IMG/VR virus record: IMGVR_UViG_3300027906_000009
Span: 1 to 64,000 of that record
Reading direction: 5' to 3' (one strand)
Origin: a virus
Length of the DNA: 64,000 nt
In this document: one piece after another, positions 32,908 through 42,100 of the stretch
How the letters are laid out: every line of letters starts with the position of its first letter
Numbering within the stretch: the first letter of the stretch is position 1
The notes under the pieces: generated by a model
Seen by the model: the letters and a program-made list of their open reading frames with translations, nothing else
The model's database searches: none
What the model was told of the DNA's origin: nothing
Made by a program: the position numbers and the translations under genes

Positions 32908-33078
32908 CTAAATTCTTTTGAGACCAAGCTCTTCTAGCTGATTTGGTGTAAGTTTCTCAAGAATGATAGCGAATGCTTTCTTTTCTGATTCGGTGATCAT
33001 ATTGAGGTCACCTGTTTCTGCTAAGTGATTCATCTCTTCTGCGATGATTTCTTTTAGTCTTCTTTTTGTAAGTTCCAT
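32908..33078 (-). CDS. Tiny helical protein (56 residues)
   Basis: It starts MELTKRRLKEIIAEEMNHLA and ends EKLTPNQLEELGLKRI. GGAG lies seven bases before the ATG, and the ATG overlaps the preceding stop as TAATG. The first helix resembles those of the 69-residue gene before it and the 136-residue head-module protein. No function is known. The sigma70 promoter begins straight after its stop. Confidence 0.7.
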   Translation of the reverse strand: MELTKRRLKEIIAEEMNHLAETGDLNMITESEKKAFAIILEKLTPNQLEELGLKRI

Positions 33079-33287
33079 TATTGTGCTCCTTGTTGGTCTT
33101 CTGCGTGTTGAACTAGTGCTTTTACTGCCGTGTACAGATCAATTATCCTGTGCTGATCTGTATAATTTTGCCCAGCTTTGCTCGATTCCATTTTTTGGAT
33201 CATTTTCCGTGCTACAGGCAAACCTCGACCTTGAATAACTTCATTTATCTCTTCTTTTATTATCTTAATGAGTTCTGATTTTTTCAT
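33078..33287 (-). CDS. Tiny helical protein (69 residues)
   Basis: It starts MKKSELIKIIKEEINEVIQG and continues as a helical, Gln-rich protein ending AEDQQGAQ. AGAGGA lies six bases before the ATG at 33287, which is preferred to a start seven codons upstream. It overlaps the end of the primase gene by about ten fewer than 21 bases upstream choice would, i.e. it starts just after the primase stop. The N-terminal helix recurs in two other small proteins here. Function unknown. Confidence 0.7.
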   Translation of the reverse strand: MKKSELIKIIKEEINEVIQGRGLPVARKMIQKMESSKAGQNYTDQHRIIDLYTAVKALVQHAEDQQGAQ

Positions 33288-33297
33288 TGTTGTTCCT

Positions 33298-34215
33298 CTA
33301 GAAGTCAAGTTTATAATGTAAATAGTCTAAATCGGACACAATATCCGCATTTTGTTTTCGCTGTTCTACCACTTTTTGTGGCATCTCTCCGATGTCTGAA
33401 TAACCGCTGACATCAATAGACATAACTTTAATACCATATTCTCTTAGTTTCTTTGCTATCCCAAACTCTTTTTCTTTAACATCTTCGTCCAAAGCCAGAT
33501 ATACATCTGGTTTTCTTTCGCATATCTTTTGGAACAGTCTTGAACCCTCTCTCAAGGTTGAGCCAAGTAAGGGTACAGCGTTCTTGCATTTCATTGCGTC
33601 AAATACACCCTCAGTTAAAACAACATTGTTGTCCCAATCAATATTTAAATCGTTAAAAATAATATCTTTGCTAATTTTTGGATTCTTATATTTCATCCAG
33701 TTTCCCGTATATGATCTTGCTACAAAAAAATTAACATTACCGTCTTTGTCGAAGCCCGGAACAATAACTCTGTCTTGATATTCGCCGTAGTTACAAAAGC
33801 CGATCTTCCATATCAATATATCTTTGTCTGAAAAGCCTCGAGAGTAAAGATAATTTAGGGCCCGTTTCTTAATCTTGGTCTTTCTACCAGTCAGAGTTTG
33901 AAAATTATCTGGTAGATCTACAATTTGAGATTGTTCTACTAAGCGCTCTTGGAAGATCTCTTCATATTTTGCAAGATTTACTTCACCCGCAAGGTTGCGC
34001 CAGTCGGCGTAATAGACTGGTGAATGCCTTCGAATGAGTGAAGATATCTTTGTACCGGAGTAGTCGCAAATCCAACACTTGAACACATTTTTTTCTATGT
34101 TGACCGATAATTTTAGTTTATGGTGATTACACTTTGGGCAACGAAATTGATGTTCATTGTCGTTAGTCCAGCAACGACCAAGGGCTCTCTTAAGTAATTT
34201 CAGCTTCTCTGACAA
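33298..34215 (-). CDS. DnaG-type DNA primase, gp61-like
   Basis: A 305-residue primase. An N-terminal zinc site CPKC (Cys26, Cys29) and CWIC (Cys47, Cys50) precedes a TOPRIM domain: RVIVPGFDKDGNVNFFVAR (149-167), VVLTEGVFDAMK (Glu202, Asp206) and YLALDEDVKE (Asp243, Asp245). It makes RNA primers for lagging-strand synthesis, in T4 with helicase gp41. It lacks a fused helicase. The start is TTG, six bases after AGGAG and 26 bases inside the RuvC-like gene. T4 gp61 has 342 residues. Nearby recombination genes support a replication island. Confidence 0.85.
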   Translation of the reverse strand: MSEKLKLLKRALGRCWTNDNEHQFRCPKCNHHKLKLSVNIEKNVFKCWICDYSGTKISSLIRRHSPVYYADWRNLAGEVNLAKYEEIFQERLVEQSQIVDLPDNFQTLTGRKTKIKKRALNYLYSRGFSDKDILIWKIGFCNYGEYQDRVIVPGFDKDGNVNFFVARSYTGNWMKYKNPKISKDIIFNDLNIDWDNNVVLTEGVFDAMKCKNAVPLLGSTLREGSRLFQKICERKPDVYLALDEDVKEKEFGIAKKLREYGIKVMSIDVSGYSDIGEMPQKVVEQRKQNADIVSDLDYLHYKLDF

Positions 34216-34723
34216 GCTTATCTCCTGCTAATGCGATTATAATACTATCACACATGTCTAGTGTACCAGGTTTTGGGTTTCCGTGTTTTGTATATTGTAC
34301 CGCAATATGTGAGTACTTGTCAAGAATAAATTCAAGAACCTTCTCTTTTGAATTTTCACCCCTTTTAATTTTAAGTCCAGCTAACTTACGGGCGGAGGAT
34401 GCGGCGAGCATTTGAGGGTGATTTCCGAAAATATCATAACAGAACCACGATATAATCCCATTAAACCTAGATAAAGTTGACAATGTTTGTGCTGATGAGA
34501 AGCCTGATCGGAACGTATGTAGAGATTGTTCTATGAACACTTTACTAATATTATGCTTCCTTTTTAAGAGCATTAATTTAATTCTTATATGGTGAGCTTT
34601 CTCATATAAAGATGGAAACTTATTTTTATTTCTAGTATCCCAATAAGTACTTTCCACAATCTTATTATTTTTAATTATTGTGGCTCCTGTAATGGAAGTT
34701 GATATATCTAATCCTAATATCAC
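34190..34723 (-). CDS. RuvC-like Holliday junction resolvase / nuclease
   Basis: A 177-residue protein with an RNase H-type nuclease fold of the RuvC group. The four acidic residues are visible: Asp6 in MILGLDISTS, Glu65 in KVFIEQS, and Asp156 and Asp159 in DMCDSIIIA. It would cut branched DNA before packaging or during recombination; T4 uses the unrelated gp49 for this. GTG start, with AAAGG eight bases before; the GTG shares its first base with the previous TAG. It is part of the J-domain, RuvC, primase chain of overlapping genes. Confidence 0.85.
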   Translation of the reverse strand: MILGLDISTSITGATIIKNNKIVESTYWDTRNKNKFPSLYEKAHHIRIKLMLLKRKHNISKVFIEQSLHTFRSGFSSAQTLSTLSRFNGIISWFCYDIFGNHPQMLAASSARKLAGLKIKRGENSKEKVLEFILDKYSHIAVQYTKHGNPKPGTLDMCDSIIIALAGDKLVREAEIT

Positions 34724-35334
34724 TATTTTTGCCTTTCATCCAAAAAAGAAAAAATTTTACTTAATATCTTTTCTTTCTCCTGTTCGTCTTCTGTGGCGAA
34801 CCACTTCCAGACTAGTTTAGATTCTATATCATTAAGCTGTTTTTTTATATCACTTATTTCTTTTTCAGTTTTTTTAATTTCAATTTTAGAAATATTTGGC
34901 AGTTCGATTTCTAAATTTATAGCTATATCAGAAAGAATAATTATGTCGTTTTCTAATAGTGCTTTCTGGGCCATTAAGAACATATCTATCTTAATCTGTT
35001 TCTCGTTTTTTGATAACTCTGATCCTAACTTATCAGGGTGGATTTTTAATGCTATTTTTCGAAATAATTTCTTAACTAAAGTATCTGGTTTGTTATTTTT
35101 TAATTTTTGTTCTAAGGGGCTTTGGGGCGATGCAGTCTTCTGTTGTATATCTTTATTTGTAGGTTCTTCTATTTTTTGTTCTTCTGAAAGAATATTTCTC
35201 TCTTTCCTGTAAATTTCTTCTATTTTTGATGATGCAAGATGTATTATTTCTTTAGAGATTTGCAACTCTTCTCGAAGTGACTTTAACTTGTTAGCTAAAA
35301 AGATAATTTTTTTTTGCAAAAAGTTGTTTTTCAT
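34723..35334 (-). CDS. J-domain co-chaperone-like protein
   Basis: A 203-residue protein. The N-terminal 55 residues form a coiled coil and are followed by a Gln/Pro/Ser-rich linker. A J-domain-like segment begins near residue 86: LVKKLFRKIALKIHPDKLGS with the HPD motif at 99-101, then DMFLMAQKALLENDIIIL in place of helix III. The C-terminus is a charged coiled coil (about 155-200). J-domains stimulate Hsp70 (DnaK) ATPase; a phage version could recruit host DnaK to phage replication or assembly. No G/F or zinc region of DnaJ is present. It is coupled to the RuvC-like gene. Confidence 0.8.
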   Translation of the reverse strand: MKNNFLQKKIIFLANKLKSLREELQISKEIIHLASSKIEEIYRKERNILSEEQKIEEPTNKDIQQKTASPQSPLEQKLKNNKPDTLVKKLFRKIALKIHPDKLGSELSKNEKQIKIDMFLMAQKALLENDIIILSDIAINLEIELPNISKIEIKKTEKEISDIKKQLNDIESKLVWKWFATEDEQEKEKILSKIFSFLDERQK

Positions 35335-35337
35335 TAT

Positions 35338-36522
35338 TCAAAGATCTATGCTCATTTTAATCATAAAATCTTTTTTTTCAACTTTTTTTATAGGATTTGC
35401 CAAAGAAACAACTGCTATCAAATTTTTGTTTTTATCATATATTCCTACTTTGGAAATATAGGTTTCTCCATCATATTCTTCTTCATACTCTTTATACAGT
35501 GATTTGTTTATTTTTTTTATATTCCTCCTTCTTTCTACATAATGAGAACCAGAAAAGGAATAATTTGATGATGATAGATATTCTAAATAAGTTGGGTTCA
35601 AAGAATAGTTCTCTTCGCTTTTTTCTGCGTATGCATACATTGTAAGAGAAGGTATTTTATTTACACCATTTGCGGTGATTGTATATGATGAAGAAGCAAT
35701 ATTTTTGTGAGCAATGGCTGTACCCACCTGCCTCACTCCTGTCCCAAAATTATTCCAACTTGGAGAAGATAAGGAAGAATTAGAATAAAAATAATCAGTA
35801 TAACTAGAATGCAAAGAAGAGCTAGAATGCAACATTATTATTCCCTGATTGTACAAAATAGTTCCCACTGTCTGGCCAGAAGTAGAACCAGAAGTCTGTA
35901 TTAATCTACCATCCTTTTTTATATCAGCAGCCTCTGCTAGCAGCGCGCCTGTCAAGTGATATTTTAAATTAATAGTACCTCTCTCTAATTTAGAACCATA
36001 TACAATACCGGGAATACAAATTAAGTTCAGTTCAGATTGTTTAATTTGATCGTAATTATTGTGATAGTTAAAAGGTACCTGGGTTTTCAAGGGATTATTA
36101 AGAGCCACTATATATTTTTTATTGGAATGGGGTAAGCCCAATGAGGAACTAAAAATGGGCCCGCTTGGTATATATATTCTAGACAAAGAAGAAGTTACAG
36201 GATAGGACTGGGTCATCGTTGAGCCATATGCAAACATTGATAGGTCGTCGAACTGACTTGTACTAACGGTTCGATAAGCGTGACGCGTACTGGTCTTTTC
36301 TATAAAACCATGAACCATTGAGCCTGATGGTCGATTTATATTTAATTCATGAAGGCTAACTTCTCCCTGAGATATATGCTTAATAGTATTAGAAAAATCA
36401 CCTTGTAAATTTTTTTCTTCTTGATAATATACTGAACCGCTGTGAACTATATAATTAATCTCTGGTTTCGTCAAGACAGTATTATAAACTAGGTCTTTCT
36501 TTTCGAAACTTTTAAAAGACAT
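35338..36522 (-). CDS. Virion protein, paralogue of the next upstream protein
   Basis: A 394-residue Ser/Tyr/Asn-rich beta protein with no signal peptide. Its C-terminus (YISKVGIYDKNKNLIAVVSL ANPIKK...MIKMSIDL) matches in layout the C-terminus of the neighbouring 481-residue protein (YVTTVGLYSADNELLAVAKL SEPLRK...LRVRLDF). Both also share an FSHG/ISQGE-type segment and a long Ser-rich middle. Two bases separate the genes. The C-terminal pattern is common in baseplate or appendage proteins of aquatic T4-like phages as I recall. No function can be assigned. Confidence 0.65.
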   Translation of the reverse strand: MSFKSFEKKDLVYNTVLTKPEINYIVHSGSVYYQEEKNLQGDFSNTIKHISQGEVSLHELNINRPSGSMVHGFIEKTSTRHAYRTVSTSQFDDLSMFAYGSTMTQSYPVTSSLSRIYIPSGPIFSSSLGLPHSNKKYIVALNNPLKTQVPFNYHNNYDQIKQSELNLICIPGIVYGSKLERGTINLKYHLTGALLAEAADIKKDGRLIQTSGSTSGQTVGTILYNQGIIMLHSSSSLHSSYTDYFYSNSSLSSPSWNNFGTGVRQVGTAIAHKNIASSSYTITANGVNKIPSLTMYAYAEKSEENYSLNPTYLEYLSSSNYSFSGSHYVERRRNIKKINKSLYKEYEEEYDGETYISKVGIYDKNKNLIAVVSLANPIKKVEKKDFMIKMSIDL

Positions 36523-36523
36523 T

Positions 36524-37969
36524 TTAAAAGTCCAAGCGAACGCGGAGGGTCAATTCATTAGTTGGATCTTTTCTGAGGGGTTCTGACAACTTAGCAACGG
36601 CTAATAACTCATTATCTGCTGAATATAGCCCAACTGTTGTGACATAGGATCTTGGGAGATTAAGAATCTCATTTGTGCCCGGATTAGTTTTAACCCTAAT
36701 TTTACTTCCTGTTAAGTATGTTGGGTTGGAACTATAATTAAATTCTGCGTTGTTTGCTCTACAAAAATAAATTGTAGAATTCAATTCAGTTGTGTTGTTA
36801 AAAGATATATTTTGGACCCTTCTCCTTATTCCATCTGCAAAGTTATCAATAGTTGCTTTCTTTAAAACATCGGAAGCAGAAGATGTAGCATTATTCATTA
36901 TTTGTGCTGCACTTGGAAAAACTGATGGGTTCAATACTGCGACTCCGGCTTGATAGTAGATCAAACCAACACTTCCAGCGTCAACGCCGCCTATAAATGC
37001 TCCATCTGCATCATTGGCTCCGCCATTGATACTCATACCTGAGAGTCCATTAGCGATCGCGGTGTTACCGGCGGCACCGGAGTGTTTCTGGGTGATTGTC
37101 ATCTCGTATGGGCCCGAGGATCCTCCGGGTCGAGTCACAGCGCTGACTGTTACCAAGTCTTTAATAGTGGCATTTGCTTCTATTCTAGCCTTCAAGTTCG
37201 ACAGGCCTGCGTCAGTGCCTCCGCGGGCGAAAGTATTACCAGTATTGGAGGAGTTGTGAGTAGTGAAGACCTCGGCTGCTTGCAGCGTCCCATCTGCTTT
37301 GAGTACAATGAAAGAAATTGTCTGGCCGGCGCCTGAGTCATTTTGAGAAGATAATGTTGCCGACGCGGCCTGAGCGGTGGCTTTTAAAATGCCATATTCG
37401 CCGGCAGGGGAGTTAATTTTATATGAATTAACTGCGTCTGAGTCTGAAATAGTAGAGATTGAATTGAAAGGAGATGCATAAGTTGTGTTCGTTCCAACTT
37501 TCATAGAAAAGCTACCCTTTTTAATCTCATCTTTTACAAGCAGTCTTGAAAAATTTAAAAATATAACATCATCATGTTTAGTGCCGCCTGTACCAGAAAA
37601 GTCTCCATCAGCGTCAAATCTTCTAATTTTAGAATCAGTATCAAAACCGACTAAAACTTGCGCCATTTGATTATATATATTTACTTTTTTTGATACTTGA
37701 GAATTTGCTGAGCTAGAAACAGATGCTGCATTTGTACTGAATCCTGCTGAAATATCAAAAATATGGTTTGCGGAAGAGCTTTGGTATGGGTAATCATATA
37801 CTGACTGGAACATTCCATGAGAAAAACTTTTTATATTGATCTCTCTGCCGGATGATGCTGCTGCATATGTTCCTGCTAGTAACGTTCCTGTAATTGGTAT
37901 GCTTTCATGCAAAAGCGTTCTTGATGTTGTTTTGTCTCTTTGTGTTAGTGGTTTAAACGAAACTGCCAT
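36524..37969 (-). CDS. Virion protein with inserted (I)TQ...GNT module
   Basis: A 481-residue protein: N-terminal KPLTQRDKTTSRTLLHESIP, Ser/Ala-rich strands, and a module at about residues 195-330 that includes MTITQKHSGAAGNTAIANGL. The C-terminal domain carries YVTTVGLYSADNELLAVAKL and ends LRVRLDF. It is paralogous at its end to the 394-residue neighbour, which lacks the module. AGGAG precedes the ATG. Location among structural genes and beta composition indicate a virion component. Confidence 0.65.
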   Translation of the reverse strand: MAVSFKPLTQRDKTTSRTLLHESIPITGTLLAGTYAAASSGREINIKSFSHGMFQSVYDYPYQSSSANHIFDISAGFSTNAASVSSSANSQVSKKVNIYNQMAQVLVGFDTDSKIRRFDADGDFSGTGGTKHDDVIFLNFSRLLVKDEIKKGSFSMKVGTNTTYASPFNSISTISDSDAVNSYKINSPAGEYGILKATAQAASATLSSQNDSGAGQTISFIVLKADGTLQAAEVFTTHNSSNTGNTFARGGTDAGLSNLKARIEANATIKDLVTVSAVTRPGGSSGPYEMTITQKHSGAAGNTAIANGLSGMSINGGANDADGAFIGGVDAGSVGLIYYQAGVAVLNPSVFPSAAQIMNNATSSASDVLKKATIDNFADGIRRRVQNISFNNTTELNSTIYFCRANNAEFNYSSNPTYLTGSKIRVKTNPGTNEILNLPRSYVTTVGLYSADNELLAVAKLSEPLRKDPTNELTLRVRLDF

Positions 37970-37994
37970 TTTTTTCTCCTAAAATTAACTATTA

Positions 37995-39017
37995 TTACGT
38001 TGAAAAGGTTTTGCCCTTTATTATTCTTATTGGTATATCTACAGAATTTCCGGTTGTAGCACCAGTGACTGTGATATTCGTGTCTATGTATTTATAAGTT
38101 GCCAGTTTGGCGCCGCGGAAGCTTAAATTGACCCCAGATGATCCGAATTCATCAAAAAGACTATCTCCCTGGTGTATCAAATCTGAAACCCTTGGCGTAA
38201 CTCTTAGTATACTGCCGAGAGGACCGTCAAACATCTCCCGTGATTTGAATTTCTTTATTGCATCAGGCTCAGCGCCTGATGTTATTTTATGACGCATTCT
38301 ACCTTTTATGTTTTCTCTTGTTCCGACAATGGCGGATGACTGTTGTGAATCTACAATATAATATGTAGCTATTGAATCGTCATCGATAAATTGCTCTGTC
38401 ATGGTAATTACGGAATCCGTAGCGTTTTTGCCTCCAATAAATCCCTGTAGTCTCAACAATCTATGATCCATTTTCACTATGTAGGATGTTTCCAGAAGGG
38501 ATCCATCTATGTCTTGAGTTATAGACATTCCATTTTCGCTCGAATCGATTCCCTGGTCGACGCATATATGTGTGGTTTCCGAAGAGAACTCTCCCGGTAG
38601 GCCGTGGAGAAAGCCTGTTGCCGCGGTTGTTGTTGCATTATTGTCCACTTCAAAGGTCTTTGAGTCTGCAAGCAGATAATATCCACCAGTAGCCGCAATT
38701 GGCTTACAATCATCATAAGTATTATTGATCTTCAATATTGGCATAAACAAAACATTGTCCGCGGACAATGTTAGCAATCTAGATTTCATAATCGACTGGT
38801 CGCTGGTAAAAGCCTCTAATACTGGGGATTGTAAAATTTCCAGGTCATAAAAGGCACTGCCTCTTGCATCAGATGAATTCCACAGTTCGTAGTTTATCTC
38901 TTCATCACCTAACGCGAATTTTGCAATATTAAATTTACCCGATGCAAGTCTCTTTCTGCCTAAATCTGTTAAGACAGCGTCCAGAATAATATCGCCCGAG
39001 TTGTCTAAAAATGCCAT
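37995..39017 (-). CDS. Virion protein of the 'LDAVLTDLGRKRLA' type
   Basis: A 340-residue protein starting MAFLDNSGDIILDAVLTDLG, RKRLASGKFNIAKFALGDEEINY. That N-terminal pattern is widespread in large T4-like phages, near baseplate or fibre genes, as I remember it. The 279-residue protein at 45436 has a degenerate version of the same start. The rest is beta-rich, ending VDIPIRIIKGKTFST. AAAAGGAG precedes the ATG, in a 90-base AT-rich gap with no clear promoter. Function unknown, probably structural. Confidence 0.65.
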   Translation of the reverse strand: MAFLDNSGDIILDAVLTDLGRKRLASGKFNIAKFALGDEEINYELWNSSDARGSAFYDLEILQSPVLEAFTSDQSIMKSRLLTLSADNVLFMPILKINNTYDDCKPIAATGGYYLLADSKTFEVDNNATTTAATGFLHGLPGEFSSETTHICVDQGIDSSENGMSITQDIDGSLLETSYIVKMDHRLLRLQGFIGGKNATDSVITMTEQFIDDDSIATYYIVDSQQSSAIVGTRENIKGRMRHKITSGAEPDAIKKFKSREMFDGPLGSILRVTPRVSDLIHQGDSLFDEFGSSGVNLSFRGAKLATYKYIDTNITVTGATTGNSVDIPIRIIKGKTFST

Positions 39018-39107
39018 TATAATACTCCTTTTAAATACAAAATCATTAGTAATTAGTATTTTATATGTAATAATTCTTTTTTATTTGCGTCTCATTTCCT
39101 ATATTTT

Positions 39108-42100
39108 TTAATATTCCCCAGGATGTCCAGGACCGAATGGTGGCTTCTTACGTTTGCCCGCGCGTCCAGAGGGAGTTTGTTGTTTTTCGCCTTGTCCAGT
39201 TCCACCAACGCCGGAATATATTTTACTTGGAATTCTACCCTGGCCAGAGCCACCAGGGCCGGCGCCGAAGGGCATTTGTCGGTTTCCTTGACCAGAGCCA
39301 CCAGGGCCTGCGCCGAAGGGCATTTGTCGGCTTCCTTGACCAGAGCCACCAGGGCCTGCGCCGAAGGGCATTTGTCGGCTTCCTTGACCAGAGCCACCAG
39401 GGCCTGCGCCTGGTGGTGAACCACCCTGATCTTGGGGAATTTCCCCCATTGCTACGCCGAGCCAATATAAGTTACCTAACAGAATATTCGTGTTGTCGCC
39501 AAATACGCCCTGCCTGAATAATGATAGCTGTCTCATAATATTTTCTTTCTCTATTTTTTTATTAACACACGAGTTTACAAACTCCGTTACTATTAAATCA
39601 TCCCACAGACTACGTGTAAGATCGCGATAGCCCGCAAATAAGCCAGGATTATTTCTAAGATTAATATGAGAATAGGAGGTTCTGATATCCATTGATTCAC
39701 CTGTTTCTGTTGACGTTACCCTAAATACAAAATCCCTATTCCAAACTGAATCTTCTTGATTAGCCGAGCCCAAAGAAACCCCATCGGTACCCCTAGAGGT
39801 TTCAGTCAGACCCTCTGGGTCGTCTTCGTTTGGATACTCTGAAGATGCACTTAAGTCTATGTAAGTTTGAATATCTGCCAAGTCCACTTCTAAATATCTA
39901 TCAAATTCTAGACTATCTTCTTCAATATTAGGAAAGTTATATATGTCTAACTCCCAATAACCATCTGTGTCTATCATAACCTTCACAACTTTTGATGGAT
40001 TTGATATACCTGCATAATCTCGAGTACGGAATGTCAAATAATATGTTTTATTTTTTCTAAAATACACTGAGAAGTAGGGATACCGCGCAGTTGTCTCCTC
40101 GAATCTGCCTTGTGAAAAGTCTTCATAATCCTGTGGAGGTTCAGATAAAACCAACATCTGATAGTGAGTTGGGTTTGAATCTGAACCATATTGTATATCA
40201 GTTTCACCTTCTTCGATATTTTGCACTCTCGTCATTCTTTCAATTATCTGCCTATCGCCCTCTATAATGGAAATTGGTGTCTCGGTGTATCTGCCGTGAT
40301 TTTGATCAAAAACTATTAAAGACTGCACAAGGTCAATTCCGACATCTCCTCTATAAAATTTTACCTCTGGTGATAATGGAGGGAGATCTGCGACCAAAAC
40401 ATCTTGCGAGAAATAAGGTGCTTCGATAATTGAAAAATATGTATTTGTTACGACGGGAATTTTAAGTGAAAAACTCGGGCCATGGACCACATTGTTACCT
40501 TCGTCATCGATTGAGCCCACTGGGTTGCGGACTGTTCCAAGCTTATAGCCCAAATCTCTAGTATACTTATATTTTGACCCTACAACAAAATTTATAGTAT
40601 ATATATTATAAGTGTATTCTTGACCATATAATATTTGAGTATCTAAAAACTCAAACTGTGACATACCCGGATCATTAAAGAAATAAAATTGTTGTATTAC
40701 CTCATTAGTTGCTTTGTTAATTTTCTCTATACGATAAGCCATTACTTCTGAATATGAAAGATTTCCTTTCAAAATCCTATCAAATGTCCTAGTTTTATCT
40801 GCTATGAAAGTTAACAATTGTTCTCCAAAATCAGCGAGGTTGGAAACCATATTAGCTTTCCAAACACCGCGGGAATCTGGGTTTAAAAAAGTGGCTGTAC
40901 CGGGGTCCGTTGAAAAACCTAATGGATAATCATCCGGGTCCATAGCTTCTGCCAAGGATCTAGAATTAAGTGTACCCTCAGTCGAAGTTAAATAAGCTTC
41001 AATAAGATTTAATATATCTTCCTGTGCGCGGGGTTTGTAATATTTTGATACTTTCTCTCCAGTATTTATATTGGGATAAATAGGAAAATCCACTTTTGTT
41101 TCTAGGATTTGTGCGTAAACCTTTTCCGTTGATATGCTCTCTGGATCCAAAATTCCTATCATCAGAGAGTCTAAATCATGATCTCTCAATAATTTAGTTA
41201 TCTCCCCCTTATCTTGATCCGGTGTTGGGAAGGCAATTCTGGTATGGATCTGCGCTAGTGGTTGTGCTATATTAAAAAAGCTTGCAAAATCTGTGTTGGC
41301 TGCCGGGTCCATCGCGGACTCATTTATATTTAACATTTTCACTGTTTCTTCTGCCGGAAACTTTTGCACCATTTCGTCTTCAGCACAAGGAAATGGGACA
41401 CTGTCAGTCCCTTCACCATGTCCATATTCATAAGAAAATCTCCTATAAATACTTTGCTTTGTTAGTTCTGGCGGAATGGCCATTTCTGGTCTTCTTGATG
41501 CATAATCATATTCTCCTCCTAGCCAGGTAGGAACTTCATCTTCATATATGAGTTGATTTGGTATCCTAACTTGTATATCTACCAAGTGTGGGAAAACTTC
41601 AGATCTTTGATCTGCTTCTTGTGCAAAATAAGCAGCAGGTGCTTTGAAGGAATTATCACTAAATTGTCTCTGTTTATCTGGCACCATACTCTCCATGAGT
41701 GCTCTTGCGTCGTCAGAATCGAAGTTTGCTATTTGAGAAATAACTGTATGGTCCAAATTCAATGAAACGAGTTCTCTATTTCTTATATTTATCTGACTCG
41801 CTATTGGATTAGGATCGTCCGGATCTTGTATTAAAGCTTCGGGACCGTTATTTTCAGTATTATTAATATGAAAGGGTACCCCCATTATCATTTCTGCAGA
41901 TTCAAAGCCTAAATATTGATTAAAGTTACCTGAAGCCTCATAGAATTCACTGTAAACTCTCCCTGTGCAAAACCGAAATTCGTCTACTAAATCATCCGAT
42001 AACAATCGTAGATCCGATGCTTGGCTTCCCTGTAGTGCCTGGGATGCGTCGTTAACGGCAAAAATTGGACTTCGAGGTAACCAGGTGAATATGTATGGCG

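Noticed and set aside
35338-37969. Two adjacent virion genes as one gene broken by frameshift
   Set aside because: Each has its own start and full C-terminal domain of the same type; they are paralogues, not halves.
39235-39465. Alternative frame giving RRRPWWLWSRKPTNAL repeats
   Set aside because: It is the 48-base repeat read in another frame; any tandem repeat does this. The frame coding GAGPGGSGQG is part of a 1074-codon gene.
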